Source: an uncultured Dysosmobacter sp.
Lineage (GTDB): Bacteria; Bacillota; Clostridia; Oscillospirales; Oscillospiraceae
Assembly: GCA_934565855.1 (NCBI GenBank)
Contig: CAKTIO010000008.1
Coordinates: 62,001-126,000, forward strand
Reading direction: 5' to 3'
Length of the DNA: 64,000 nucleotides
The translations under genes and the position numbers were made by a program. This document shows, one piece after another, positions 32,260 through 39,897 of the stretch (its first letter is position 1; each line of letters opens with the position of its first letter). The notes beneath the pieces are model-generated. The model was not told the origin of the DNA. It made no database searches and was given only the letters and a program-made list of their open reading frames with translations.

Positions 32260-34203
32260 TCAGGCTGCTGCCTTTTTCTTCTGCATCATCTGCAGTGCGC
32301 CAACCAGCACGATCACGACGATACCGATCAGGTCGGACGCCGTGCCGGGGATCAGCATCAGCAGACCGCCCAAAGCGATAAGGATGCGCTCGATGGGGTT
32401 CATACCCTTCAGGAAGTAGCCCTCGATACCGGATGCCACACCGAACATACCGATGAAGCTGGTAACGACCACCTGAACCACGCCGAAGGCGGTGGTGTCG
32501 ATAAACAGCATTGCCGGGTTCAGGGCGAAGATATACGGTATCAGGAAGGCGGCAATCGCCAATCGGGTCGCCTGGAAGGCGGTCTTCATGGGATTCGATT
32601 TTGCAATAGCGGAGCCTGCGTAAGCAGCCAGTGCCACAGGAGGCGTGATATCTGCCACGATGCCGAAGTAGAACACGAACATGTTGGCAGCGATGGCGTT
32701 CATGCCCATACCGGTGACCAGAATGGGAGCGCAGGTGGTTGCCATGATGATGTAGTTGGCGGTGGTGGGAACGCCCATGCCCAGAATGATGCAGGTGATC
32801 ATGGTGAAGAACAGGGCGATGATGAGCCGACCGTTGGCAACACCGACGATGGCGGAGATGAACAGCTGCCCCAGACCGGTCATGGTGACCACGCCTGCGA
32901 TGATGCCAGCCACGCCGCAGGCAATGCCGATGGACAGGCAGTTGCGTGCGCCAGTCTCCAACGCGGTGAAGAAGCCATCAATGGTCATGCGGTTGTCCTT
33001 ATTGAACAGGCTGACGATGATGCACAGCGCCGTTGCAATGATGGCGGAGCGTGCCATTGTCATGCCGTTCATGATGATGGCGACCAGCACCACCAGGGGG
33101 ATCAGCAGATAGAACTTGGGCAGCAGCTCCTTGAACTTGGGCAGCTCGTTGCGGGGGATGCCCTTCAGATCCAGGCGCTTGGCGCGCAGGTGGACCTGCA
33201 GGAAGATGCCGGTGAAGTACAGAATGGCGGGCAGGATGGCACGCTTGATGATGTCGCTGTACGGAACACCCACCATTTCTGCCATCAGGAACGCCGCCGC
33301 ACCCATAATGGGCGGCATGATCTGTCCGCCTGTGGAGGATGCTGCCTCAACGGCACCGGCGAACTCAGGGGGATAGCCGGTCTTCTTCATCATGGGGATG
33401 GTCACAGCGCCAGTGGTAACGGTGTTGCCCACGGAGGAGCCGGACACCATGCCGCACAGCGCGGAGGAAATGACAGCCACCTTTGCGGGACCGCCGGTTG
33501 CCCAGCCTGCCACGGAGTTTGCGCAGGAAATGAAGAAGTTACTGATGCCAGTGGCTTCCAGGAATGCGCCGAAGATGATGAACAGTGCAATGTAAGTAGA
33601 GCAGACACCGATGGGGGTGCCGATGATGCCCTGGGTGGTGTAGAACAGGTCATACACCACGCGCTTGAGGGTCTTGCCGGTGTAGAACGCATAGACGATG
33701 AAGCAGGCAGCCACCACCAGGATGGGAGTGCCGACCACACGGCGGCAGCACTCAAACAGAACGATGGCGCCGACCACGCCCAGAACGATCTCCAACTGGG
33801 TGATACGGGTTGCCCGCATCATCAGGTCCTGCTCGTTGACGACAAAGTAAAAGAACGATCCAGATCCAGCCAAAGCCAGAACGATATCATACCAGGGGAT
33901 GTGGTTGACCTTTTGGATGCCGCCCTTCTTGCGCGGGAACACCACAAAGACCAGCAGAATGACAATGCCCAGGAAGAGGGGACGGCGCACCGTCTCGCTC
34001 CAGTTAGCGCACAGGTTCATCCACATCAGGAACAAGCTGAAAAATGCCAGAACATAATGAACGATTTTTTGAGGAATGCCCTCCCAAATACGAACGTTTG
34101 ATTCACGGTCGTATTTCTTCATGATTTCGTCTACATCGGCTTGGACGTTGGTGCTCTCCTCTGCCGGTGCGGTGTTAACGGATTCCTTTTCCAGTTCTCC
34201 CAC
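32260..34203 (-). CDS. TRAP transporter fused permease (TAXI type, DctQM-like)
   Basis: 647 aa from a GTG with GGAGG seven bases upstream. The first about 170 residues hold four membrane segments equivalent to DctQ; the rest is a DctM-like domain with about twelve segments (GMVSGSSVGNTVTTGAVTIP and TGGQIMPPIMGAAAFLMAE). Fused permeases of this kind work with TAXI receptors. The operon order TAXI receptor, DUF1850, permease is standard. It imports an unidentified, probably carboxylated, solute. Confidence 0.94.
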   Translation of the reverse strand: MGELEKESVNTAPAEESTNVQADVDEIMKKYDRESNVRIWEGIPQKIVHYVLAFFSLFLMWMNLCANWSETVRRPLFLGIVILLVFVVFPRKKGGIQKVNHIPWYDIVLALAGSGSFFYFVVNEQDLMMRATRITQLEIVLGVVGAIVLFECCRRVVGTPILVVAACFIVYAFYTGKTLKRVVYDLFYTTQGIIGTPIGVCSTYIALFIIFGAFLEATGISNFFISCANSVAGWATGGPAKVAVISSALCGMVSGSSVGNTVTTGAVTIPMMKKTGYPPEFAGAVEAASSTGGQIMPPIMGAAAFLMAEMVGVPYSDIIKRAILPAILYFTGIFLQVHLRAKRLDLKGIPRNELPKFKELLPKFYLLIPLVVLVAIIMNGMTMARSAIIATALCIIVSLFNKDNRMTIDGFFTALETGARNCLSIGIACGVAGIIAGVVTMTGLGQLFISAIVGVANGRLIIALFFTMITCIILGMGVPTTANYIIMATTCAPILVTGMGMNAIAANMFVFYFGIVADITPPVALAAYAGSAIAKSNPMKTAFQATRLAIAAFLIPYIFALNPAMLFIDTTAFGVVQVVVTSFIGMFGVASGIEGYFLKGMNPIERILIALGGLLMLIPGTASDLIGIVVIVLVGALQMMQKKKAAA

Positions 34204-34307
34204 AGAAATGCCTCCTTTTCGTAAACATCACATATTAAAAACAGCTTCCCGCGCTCACTTCTTCCTCCGCGCGGTCCACGGTTTTTTTCTGCGTCAAACA
34301 GGTGCGG

Positions 34308-34802
34308 TTAAAGGTAAAATCCAGGGGGTTCATACGCAATGTGGACCTTGGCGTTTCGCCCGCACAGGTCCCTCAGACTGATCTCTTCTCCTCCATATTT
34401 CAACGTGTGGTCCGACACCGTGCCCACAAAGATCACAAAGCTGGGGATCAAACGGTCGATGCCCGAGATGACCATGGCTCCGTCCTCCGCGTAGGTCAGC
34501 TCCTCGTCCCCCTCTATGTCGAAGGGAACTCCGGCGCCGAAATCGTAGTAGACGGTCCTTCTCAGGTAAATATCGCCGTTCTTGTCCACATCGTAGCAAT
34601 CCGTGACAGGCGTCTTATTCACAGAATGAATAAAGGTGATGGAAAATTCTTCGCCCGGCTTCAGCGGATAGGCGGCGTACACCTCGCCGGTGTCGTCATT
34701 GCTGAGCACCAGTTGCCCAGTGTGCCGGAGAAGAAAAGCTGTGGCTGCAATAGCCAGACACGCCATTGCAGCCACAGCTACTTTAACTTTGCTTTTATTC
34801 AC
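34308..34802 (-). CDS. DUF1850 protein of the TAXI-TRAP operon
   Basis: 164 aa from a GTG 18 bases after the receptor gene. One N-terminal hydrophobic segment (residues about 8-25) acts as signal or anchor. The DUF1850 core includes FSITFIHSVNKTPVTDCYDV, matching the family's conserved HSV(E/N)K(T) motif. DUF1850 proteins are found beside TAXI-TRAP transporters but their role is unknown; an accessory extracytoplasmic function is likely. Confidence 0.8.
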   Translation of the reverse strand: MNKSKVKVAVAAMACLAIAATAFLLRHTGQLVLSNDDTGEVYAAYPLKPGEEFSITFIHSVNKTPVTDCYDVDKNGDIYLRRTVYYDFGAGVPFDIEGDEELTYAEDGAMVISGIDRLIPSFVIFVGTVSDHTLKYGGEEISLRDLCGRNAKVHIAYEPPGFYL

Positions 34803-34820
34803 AAAGTGCCGTTTGTTCGA

Positions 34821-35837
34821 TTACTGATGCTCGCTGAAGAACTTCTCTGCGCCGGGATGATAGTCAATGCTGACACCGTCCTTAGCGGTCTCCAGAGACA
34901 GGTTTGCGAACTTGGCGTGACCAGCCTGCAGGGAATCCAGGTTGTCGAACATGGCGGTCATCAGCTCATAGACAACATCCTCGGAAACATCGTTGCGGGC
35001 AACCAGCATTGCGCGGATGCTGACGGTGGTGACATCGCGGTCCAAACCGTCATAAGTACCGGCGGGGATCACGGTCTTTGCATAGAAGGGATAGTCGCCC
35101 ATCAGACCATCAATGTGCTCGTCTTCCAGAGTGATGATGTTCAGGGGCTTGTTGGCAGTAGCAGCCAGGTCCACCAGAGCGGTGGTGGGAGCGCCGGACA
35201 CGCAGAATGCAGCGTCGATCTTGCCGTCCTTCATGCCCTCAGCGGAGTCGCTGTAGGACTGGTAAACAGCGTTCACATCGTCGAAGGTCATGCCGTACTC
35301 GGCGAAGATCTGGCTTGCGGCGAAGTTGTCGCCGGAGCCGGCAGCGCCGACGGAAACGGTCTTGCCCTTCAGGTCGGTGAAGGTCTTGATGCTGGGATCC
35401 AGGCTGAAGACCTGAACGACCTCATCATAGATGGTGCACAGTGCGCCCCAGTCGGTGTAGGGGTCCTCACCGTCAAACAGGCTCGTGCCGGTGTCTGCAT
35501 AGTAAGCAACGTCGTTCTGCAGAATGGCGATGTTCGCCTCGTTGTCCTGCAGCAGCTGGACGTTTGCCTTGGAAGCGCCGGTGGAGGTCACGTTGATCTC
35601 CGACTTGGTCAGAACGGGGTTCAGGACGGTGGACATCACGCCGCCGATGGCGTAATAGTTTGCGCTGGTAGAGCCGGTCGCCAGGGTGAGCTTCGTCTTC
35701 TCACCGGATGCGGCGGCAGAGCCAGATGCTGCGGCAGAGCCGGAACCGGAACCGCCAGAGGTGCTGCCGGAGCCGCAGCCGACCAGGGAGCTGACGGTCA
35801 GCATAGCCGCCAGAACAAGAGCAAGCTTCTTCTTCAT
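34821..35837 (-). CDS. TAXI-family TRAP solute-binding lipoprotein
   Basis: 338 aa from the ATG with GGAGG eight bases upstream. The signal peptide ends with lipobox LVGC (after MKKKLALVLAAMLTVSSLVG), then a Gly/Ser-rich tether. The TAXI fold follows (LTLATGSTSANYYAIGGVMS, given in one 20-residue piece; then a type 2 periplasmic-binding fold). It is the receptor for the fused TRAP permease. It is first in a three-gene operon with a consensus promoter. Confidence 0.94.
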   Translation of the reverse strand: MKKKLALVLAAMLTVSSLVGCGSGSTSGGSGSGSAAASGSAAASGEKTKLTLATGSTSANYYAIGGVMSTVLNPVLTKSEINVTSTGASKANVQLLQDNEANIAILQNDVAYYADTGTSLFDGEDPYTDWGALCTIYDEVVQVFSLDPSIKTFTDLKGKTVSVGAAGSGDNFAASQIFAEYGMTFDDVNAVYQSYSDSAEGMKDGKIDAAFCVSGAPTTALVDLAATANKPLNIITLEDEHIDGLMGDYPFYAKTVIPAGTYDGLDRDVTTVSIRAMLVARNDVSEDVVYELMTAMFDNLDSLQAGHAKFANLSLETAKDGVSIDYHPGAEKFFSEHQ

Positions 35838-35901
35838 TTTCAAGTCCTCCATTCACAAATTCGATCTTCACAGCCAATCATTTGCTTCATGTGATACAAC
35901 G

Positions 35902-35930
35902 ATTATACTGTGCCAGCCACAAAAAAGCAA
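35902..35930 (-). promoter_or_regulatory. Sigma-A-type promoter of the TAXI-TRAP operon
   Basis: Minus strand: -35 TTGCTT (35930-35925), 17-bp spacer, perfect -10 TATAAT (35907-35902). The further upstream stretch 35931-36124 is AT-rich, unlike the rest of the window, and shows no gene. Confidence 0.75.
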
Positions 35931-36124
35931 GTTATTTTTTTCACATCGGATATTTCTGTATAAAAAGCCATATTTAACAGCAAAAGCACCAGTATACAAC
36001 GTGAAATTGTACCAGACAACTGTGAAAATTAGTGATTGTGACAGCAAAAATTTTCTTGCTTCAAAATATTTTTCTCTTTTTTCTCCGTCCGGACCGCACG
36101 AAAGCGCAAAAACAGGCAAAAAAC

Positions 36125-36150
36125 GCCCCTGTTCCCGCAAGAACAGGGGC
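36125..36150 (-). terminator. Terminator after the DUF2461 gene
   Basis: GCCCCTGTTC (36125-36134) pairs perfectly with GAACAGGGGC (36141-36150). On the minus strand it is followed by GTTTTTTG. Confidence 0.85.
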
Positions 36151-36161
36151 AATTTTCGCGT

Positions 36162-36845
36162 TTATGTCCGCTCCTCCGGGACAGGGTCGCCATCCAGCGT
36201 GGCAAAATACCGGTAAAAGGGTACCAAAAAGTCGTAATATTCCTTTACCCGGTCCACGATCTCCCGGGAGAACAGGTCATCCGTCAGCACATCGTCATGG
36301 CAGATGGTGTAGCCCTTACTGGAAAACCACGGTGCCAGCAGGTCTGAGGGCGCGCCGGGCTTGGGGCGCTTATACTGGGGGCTGACCAGCTGCAGTCCGC
36401 TCTGGCGGCGGAGCCTGCGGGTCAGTTTTTCCATCTCGGCAGGGTTGTTCCGGATGCGGGCGCGGAGCTTTGCCATCGTCATGGGCTTTGGCATATAGCA
36501 GCCCATGCCGCAGCTCCATCCCTCCGGTCCCAGCTCAAACCAGAAGGACGGTACGGGCTGGTACTGCTCATGGGGCACCTCCACCGCTGTCCAGAGGTGG
36601 TCCTTATAGGGTCCCCTGCCGTGGAGCCGCCGGGCGTCCCGGTAGATGCGGGAGACCTTGCCCATCAGGGGAAAGCCCTCCAGCTGAGGGGCGACATGGT
36701 CAAACAGCTCGTCCCCCAGCTCCCGCATGGGGCGATAAAACTGCTCCAAATATTCCTGCTTGTGGGCTTCAAACCACGCCCTTTCATTGTTAAAGCGGAT
36801 CCCCCACATGAAATCCACGGTGGCGTCTGTAAATCCCTGAAACAT
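36162..36845 (-). CDS. DUF2461 family protein
   Basis: 227 aa from the ATG with AAGGAG nine bases upstream. It matches the DUF2461 family through FNNERAWFEAHKQEY, the middle MGKVSRIYRDARRL and YKDHLWTA, and the aromatic block FWFELGPEGWSCGMGCYMP. The family has no established activity. It starts 29 bp after rluD ends and shares its strand, so it is probably the last gene of the lspA-rluD operon. Confidence 0.83.
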   Translation of the reverse strand: MFQGFTDATVDFMWGIRFNNERAWFEAHKQEYLEQFYRPMRELGDELFDHVAPQLEGFPLMGKVSRIYRDARRLHGRGPYKDHLWTAVEVPHEQYQPVPSFWFELGPEGWSCGMGCYMPKPMTMAKLRARIRNNPAEMEKLTRRLRRQSGLQLVSPQYKRPKPGAPSDLLAPWFSSKGYTICHDDVLTDDLFSREIVDRVKEYYDFLVPFYRYFATLDGDPVPEERT

Positions 36846-36873
36846 GGGTCCAAGCTCCTTTACGGCTGTAAAC

Positions 36874-37791
36874 TTACTGCTTTGCCCGCAGCTTCCGCAG
36901 CTGGGCTTCAAACTCCTCCGACCGGGGGCAGCTTAAAACCACCGGCTGTCCCGTCCGGGGATGGAGAAACCGCAGTCCCACTGCCTGCAGGCACTGTCCC
37001 TGCAAGCCCGGCACCGGCTTGCGGCTGCCATACACGGTGTCCCCCAGGATGGGATGCCCGATGGACGCCATGTGGACCCGGATCTGGTGGGTACGTCCCG
37101 TTTCCAGGCGGCAGCGCACATGGGTAAAGCCGGGATAGCGCGCCAGCACCTGCCAATGGGTCACGGCGCTGCGTCCGCCTGCCACCACTGCCATTTTCTT
37201 CCGATCCGATGGGCTGCGACCGATGGGGGCGTTCACGGTGCCGGAGTCCTCCCGCAGATTGCCCACCACGATGCACTCATAGGTACGCGCCAGCGTATGG
37301 TCCTGCAGCTGTGCCGCCAGTGCCGTATGGGCGGCGTCGTTCTTGGCGGCGATGATCAGCCCTGAGGTATCCCGGTCGATGCGGTGGACGATGCCCGGGC
37401 GCTTTTCCCCGCCGATGCCGGACAGGCTGTCACCGCAGTGGTACAGCAGGGCGTTCACCAGCGTACCATCCGGATGTCCCGGTGCGGGATGCACCACCAG
37501 CCCCTTGGGCTTGTTCACCACAATCACGTCCGCGTCCTCATAGACAATATCCAGCGGGATGTTCTGCGGCACGATGTCCACCGGCTCCGGGTCCGGCAGC
37601 GCCAGCGTCAGCGTGTCTCCGGCGGAGAGCCTGTCCTTTTTGGAAAGGGGCTTCCCCGTCCGGGTCACATGTCCCTCCTCCAGCAGCCGGGCAGCGGCGG
37701 AACGGGTCAGTCCCTCCACTGCCTGCGCCAGATAGGCGTCCGCCCGGGTCCCGGCAGCCTCCTCCGGCACCAAAAGCGTCTGTATTTCCAT
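36874..37791 (-). CDS. rluD: RluD-family pseudouridine synthase
   Basis: 305 aa. An N-terminal S4 RNA-binding domain (residues about 15-75) is followed by the RluA/RluD catalytic domain with catalytic Asp in GIVHRIDRDTSGLIIAAKND. It isomerises uridines in 23S rRNA or tRNA. The start lies three bases after lspA, so the two are coupled, as is usual in Firmicutes. Exact target positions cannot be inferred. Confidence 0.94.
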   Translation of the reverse strand: MEIQTLLVPEEAAGTRADAYLAQAVEGLTRSAAARLLEEGHVTRTGKPLSKKDRLSAGDTLTLALPDPEPVDIVPQNIPLDIVYEDADVIVVNKPKGLVVHPAPGHPDGTLVNALLYHCGDSLSGIGGEKRPGIVHRIDRDTSGLIIAAKNDAAHTALAAQLQDHTLARTYECIVVGNLREDSGTVNAPIGRSPSDRKKMAVVAGGRSAVTHWQVLARYPGFTHVRCRLETGRTHQIRVHMASIGHPILGDTVYGSRKPVPGLQGQCLQAVGLRFLHPRTGQPVVLSCPRSEEFEAQLRKLRAKQ

Positions 37792-37794
37792 CGT

Positions 37795-38259
37795 TTATGC
37801 CTTCACCTTGTCATATTTCTCATAAAACCACAGGTAGTAGACCGCGCCCAGCACGGCTCCCGCCACAATGCAGATATCCGCCACATTGAACACCGGATAG
37901 CTCATGAACTGGAAGTTGAACATGTCCACCACATAGCCCAGCCGCAGCCGGTCAATGATATTGCCCACACCGCCGGAGATCACCAGAGCGCAGGCGGTCC
38001 TGCCCAGAGGATGGCGCACCACGCCCCGCACCAGCACCACCGCCACCGCCGCCACAATGACAGACGTCACCGCCAGCAGCAGCCAGCGCATGCCGGAAAA
38101 ACTGGACCACGCCGCCCCGTAGTTGTGTACCCGCAGCAGCTCTACCACGCCGGGCAGCAAGGGGCAGCTCTCCCCCAACTCCAGATGGCTCACCGTCCAG
38201 TATTTCACCCACTGGTCCGCTGCCAGCAGCACCAGCGCCAAGCCCCAATACAACAGCAT
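37795..38259 (-). CDS. lspA: Lipoprotein signal peptidase (SPase II)
   Basis: 154 aa with four membrane segments. Catalytic Asp residues are in GGVGNIIDRL and FNVADICIV, and the conserved N-terminal AADQWVKYW is present. It cleaves prolipoproteins such as the DctP and TAXI receptors encoded in this window. RBS GGAGG. It precedes rluD. Confidence 0.96.
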   Translation of the reverse strand: MLLYWGLALVLLAADQWVKYWTVSHLELGESCPLLPGVVELLRVHNYGAAWSSFSGMRWLLLAVTSVIVAAVAVVLVRGVVRHPLGRTACALVISGGVGNIIDRLRLGYVVDMFNFQFMSYPVFNVADICIVAGAVLGAVYYLWFYEKYDKVKA

Positions 38260-38272
38260 CGCTCCGCCCTCC

Positions 38273-39082
38273 TTAATGGCTTTCCTTCACCCGGAAGTAA
38301 ATGGTGTGGACCTTGTCACCCTCCGCCGCCAGACGCTTGGTCTCAAACGCCTGAAGGGACTCCACAAACCGGGTGAATTTCTTGTGGCGGAAATTCCGCA
38401 CGTCAAAATCCGGGAACTTACGGTTCAGCAGCTCGCCCAGCTTGGACGAGAGGATCCAGCCGTCGTCCTCGGAGTTTTCCTCCGCCAGCTCGATAAGCGC
38501 ACGGCGCACCACGTCCAGATCAGAGCCGAGACCGCCGGTGACTGCCGCCGTTTTTACAGGTGCGGCAGGCTTTTCCGCCGGAGCCTTGTGTCCTCCGCCC
38601 CGGCGGGTGCGTCCGGCGCTCTTCTCCTCCGCCGCGGGCTGCGCCGCTGCATACAGCAGGTCGATATAAGAGAACTTGTTGCAGGCGGAGATAAAGGACT
38701 GGGGTGTTTTCTGCTCTCCCAGACCCAGCACATATTTCTCCGACTCCCGCAGGCGGGCTGCCAGCCGGGTGAAGTCGCTGTCCGAGGAGACGATGCAGAA
38801 GGCATCGATCTGAGACTGGTACAGCAGGTCCATCGCGTCGATGATCAGCGCCGAGTCCGAGGAGTTTTTCCCGGTGGTGTTGCTGTACTGCTGGATGGGT
38901 TGGATGCAGTTGTCCAGCACTACCTGCTTCCAGGAGCTCATCTGGGTGGCGGTCCAGTCGCCGTAGATGCGCTTGATGATGATGGTGCCCAAATTGTTGG
39001 CTTCATTCAAGATGACGCCGGTATACCTGCTGGAGATGTTTTCCGCATCGATCAGCACGGCAATTTTCATTTCCTTTTCCAT
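38273..39082 (-). CDS. NYN-domain (PIN-like) protein with a C-terminal LOTUS/OST-HTH-like domain
   Basis: 269 aa from the ATG ten bases after AAAGGAA. Residues about 5-145 form a NYN/LabA-type nuclease-like domain with acidic residues VLIDAENIS, DSALIIDAMDLL and IVSSDSDF, and the closing GLGEQKTPQSFISACNKF. After a basic Ala/Pro/Lys linker, residues about 185-265 resemble a LOTUS/OST-HTH winged helix (WILSSKLGELLNRKFPDFDV, then FRHKKFTRFVESL). This is a plausible RNA-cleaving or RNA-binding protein. The targets are unknown. Confidence 0.82.
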   Translation of the reverse strand: MEKEMKIAVLIDAENISSRYTGVILNEANNLGTIIIKRIYGDWTATQMSSWKQVVLDNCIQPIQQYSNTTGKNSSDSALIIDAMDLLYQSQIDAFCIVSSDSDFTRLAARLRESEKYVLGLGEQKTPQSFISACNKFSYIDLLYAAAQPAAEEKSAGRTRRGGGHKAPAEKPAAPVKTAAVTGGLGSDLDVVRRALIELAEENSEDDGWILSSKLGELLNRKFPDFDVRNFRHKKFTRFVESLQAFETKRLAAEGDKVHTIYFRVKESH

Positions 39083-39140
39083 ATGGATACGGGTTCCTTT
39101 CGGTCCGAAGCATTTTGCTGCTATACACAATTTATAATGT

Positions 39141-39146
39141 ATTATA
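39141..39146 (-). promoter_or_regulatory. -10 element of the NYN gene
   Basis: Minus strand TATAAT. The -35 region 17 bp upstream (TTTTCT) is weak. Confidence 0.45.
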
Positions 39147-39192
39147 GCACACCTTTTTGCAAAAGAAAAGTCCGGCGGACAGGCGCGCCGGA

Positions 39193-39221
39193 TTGCCGCT
39201 GTCCCCGCGGTATGATATAAT
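39193..39221 (+). promoter_or_regulatory. Sigma-A-type promoter of the GNAT gene
   Basis: -35 TTGCCG (39193-39198), 17-bp spacer, perfect -10 TATAAT (39216-39221). It diverges from the NYN promoter about 50 bp away. Confidence 0.7.
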
Positions 39222-39313
39222 TATAATGGTTTTTTAGCAGACGGAAAAAGCGGCATACGGACGCACAGCCCTTCAACGCCTGCTGCCCACCTTATTTTAC
39301 AGGAGTGATCTGA

Positions 39314-39760
39314 ATGAGCATCCGGCTTGCAGACCAGCAGGATATTCCTGTCATTGACGCCCTGCGGATGCAGCTGCTGCGGGAGGTGGCGGACACCATT
39401 CCTCCGGAGCTGCCTGAAAAAATCACCGCGTATCTGGAACAGCCCCTGTGTGACGGCAGCTGCGTCTGTGCTCTTGCGGAAATCCACGGGCGCCCCGCCG
39501 CCAAAGCCATGCTCTGCCTGTATGATGCCATGCCCGATGAGGCAAATGTCAGCGGACGGTATGCCCGGCTGTTTTCCGTGTATACCCTTCCGGAATTTCG
39601 CGGACACGGTCTCATGGAGCATCTGCTCGCCCTTCTGCTGAAGGAGGCGCAAGGGCGCGGCATCCAGCAGGTATTTGCATCGGCGGAGCTGCTGGCGGTC
39701 CCCCTATACAAAAGGCTGGGCTTTTCCGTGCTGGATACGGAAATGTCCTGGAAACCATAG
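39314..39760 (+). CDS. GNAT-family N-acetyltransferase
   Basis: 148 aa, with AGGAG eight bases before the ATG. GNAT fold with the acetyl-CoA P-loop in VYTLPEFRGHGLMEHLLALL (residues about 91-110, R-G-x-G-type) and the C-terminal VPLYKRLGFSVLD. It transfers acetyl from acetyl-CoA to an amine. It is monocistronic with its own promoter and terminator. The acceptor is not predictable. Confidence 0.9.
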   Translation: MSIRLADQQDIPVIDALRMQLLREVADTIPPELPEKITAYLEQPLCDGSCVCALAEIHGRPAAKAMLCLYDAMPDEANVSGRYARLFSVYTLPEFRGHGLMEHLLALLLKEAQGRGIQQVFASAELLAVPLYKRLGFSVLDTEMSWKP

Positions 39761-39816
39761 CCCGCGCCCGCCCTGTACTGATACCGCTTTTTCCCGTCCC
39801 AGCATCATCGTAATAA

Positions 39817-39853
39817 AAGTCCTCCCTGCGGCAGACTGCCGCAGGGAGGACTT
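39817..39853. terminator. Bidirectional terminator between GNAT and ileS
   Basis: 17-bp perfect stem AAGTCCTCCCTGCGGCA (39817-39833) with its complement (39837-39853) and loop GAC. T-rich sequence lies on both sides. Confidence 0.85.
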
Positions 39854-39897
39854 GTTTCTATTCCATGCTCTCCGGCAAATGCCGGAAGCATCGTCTC

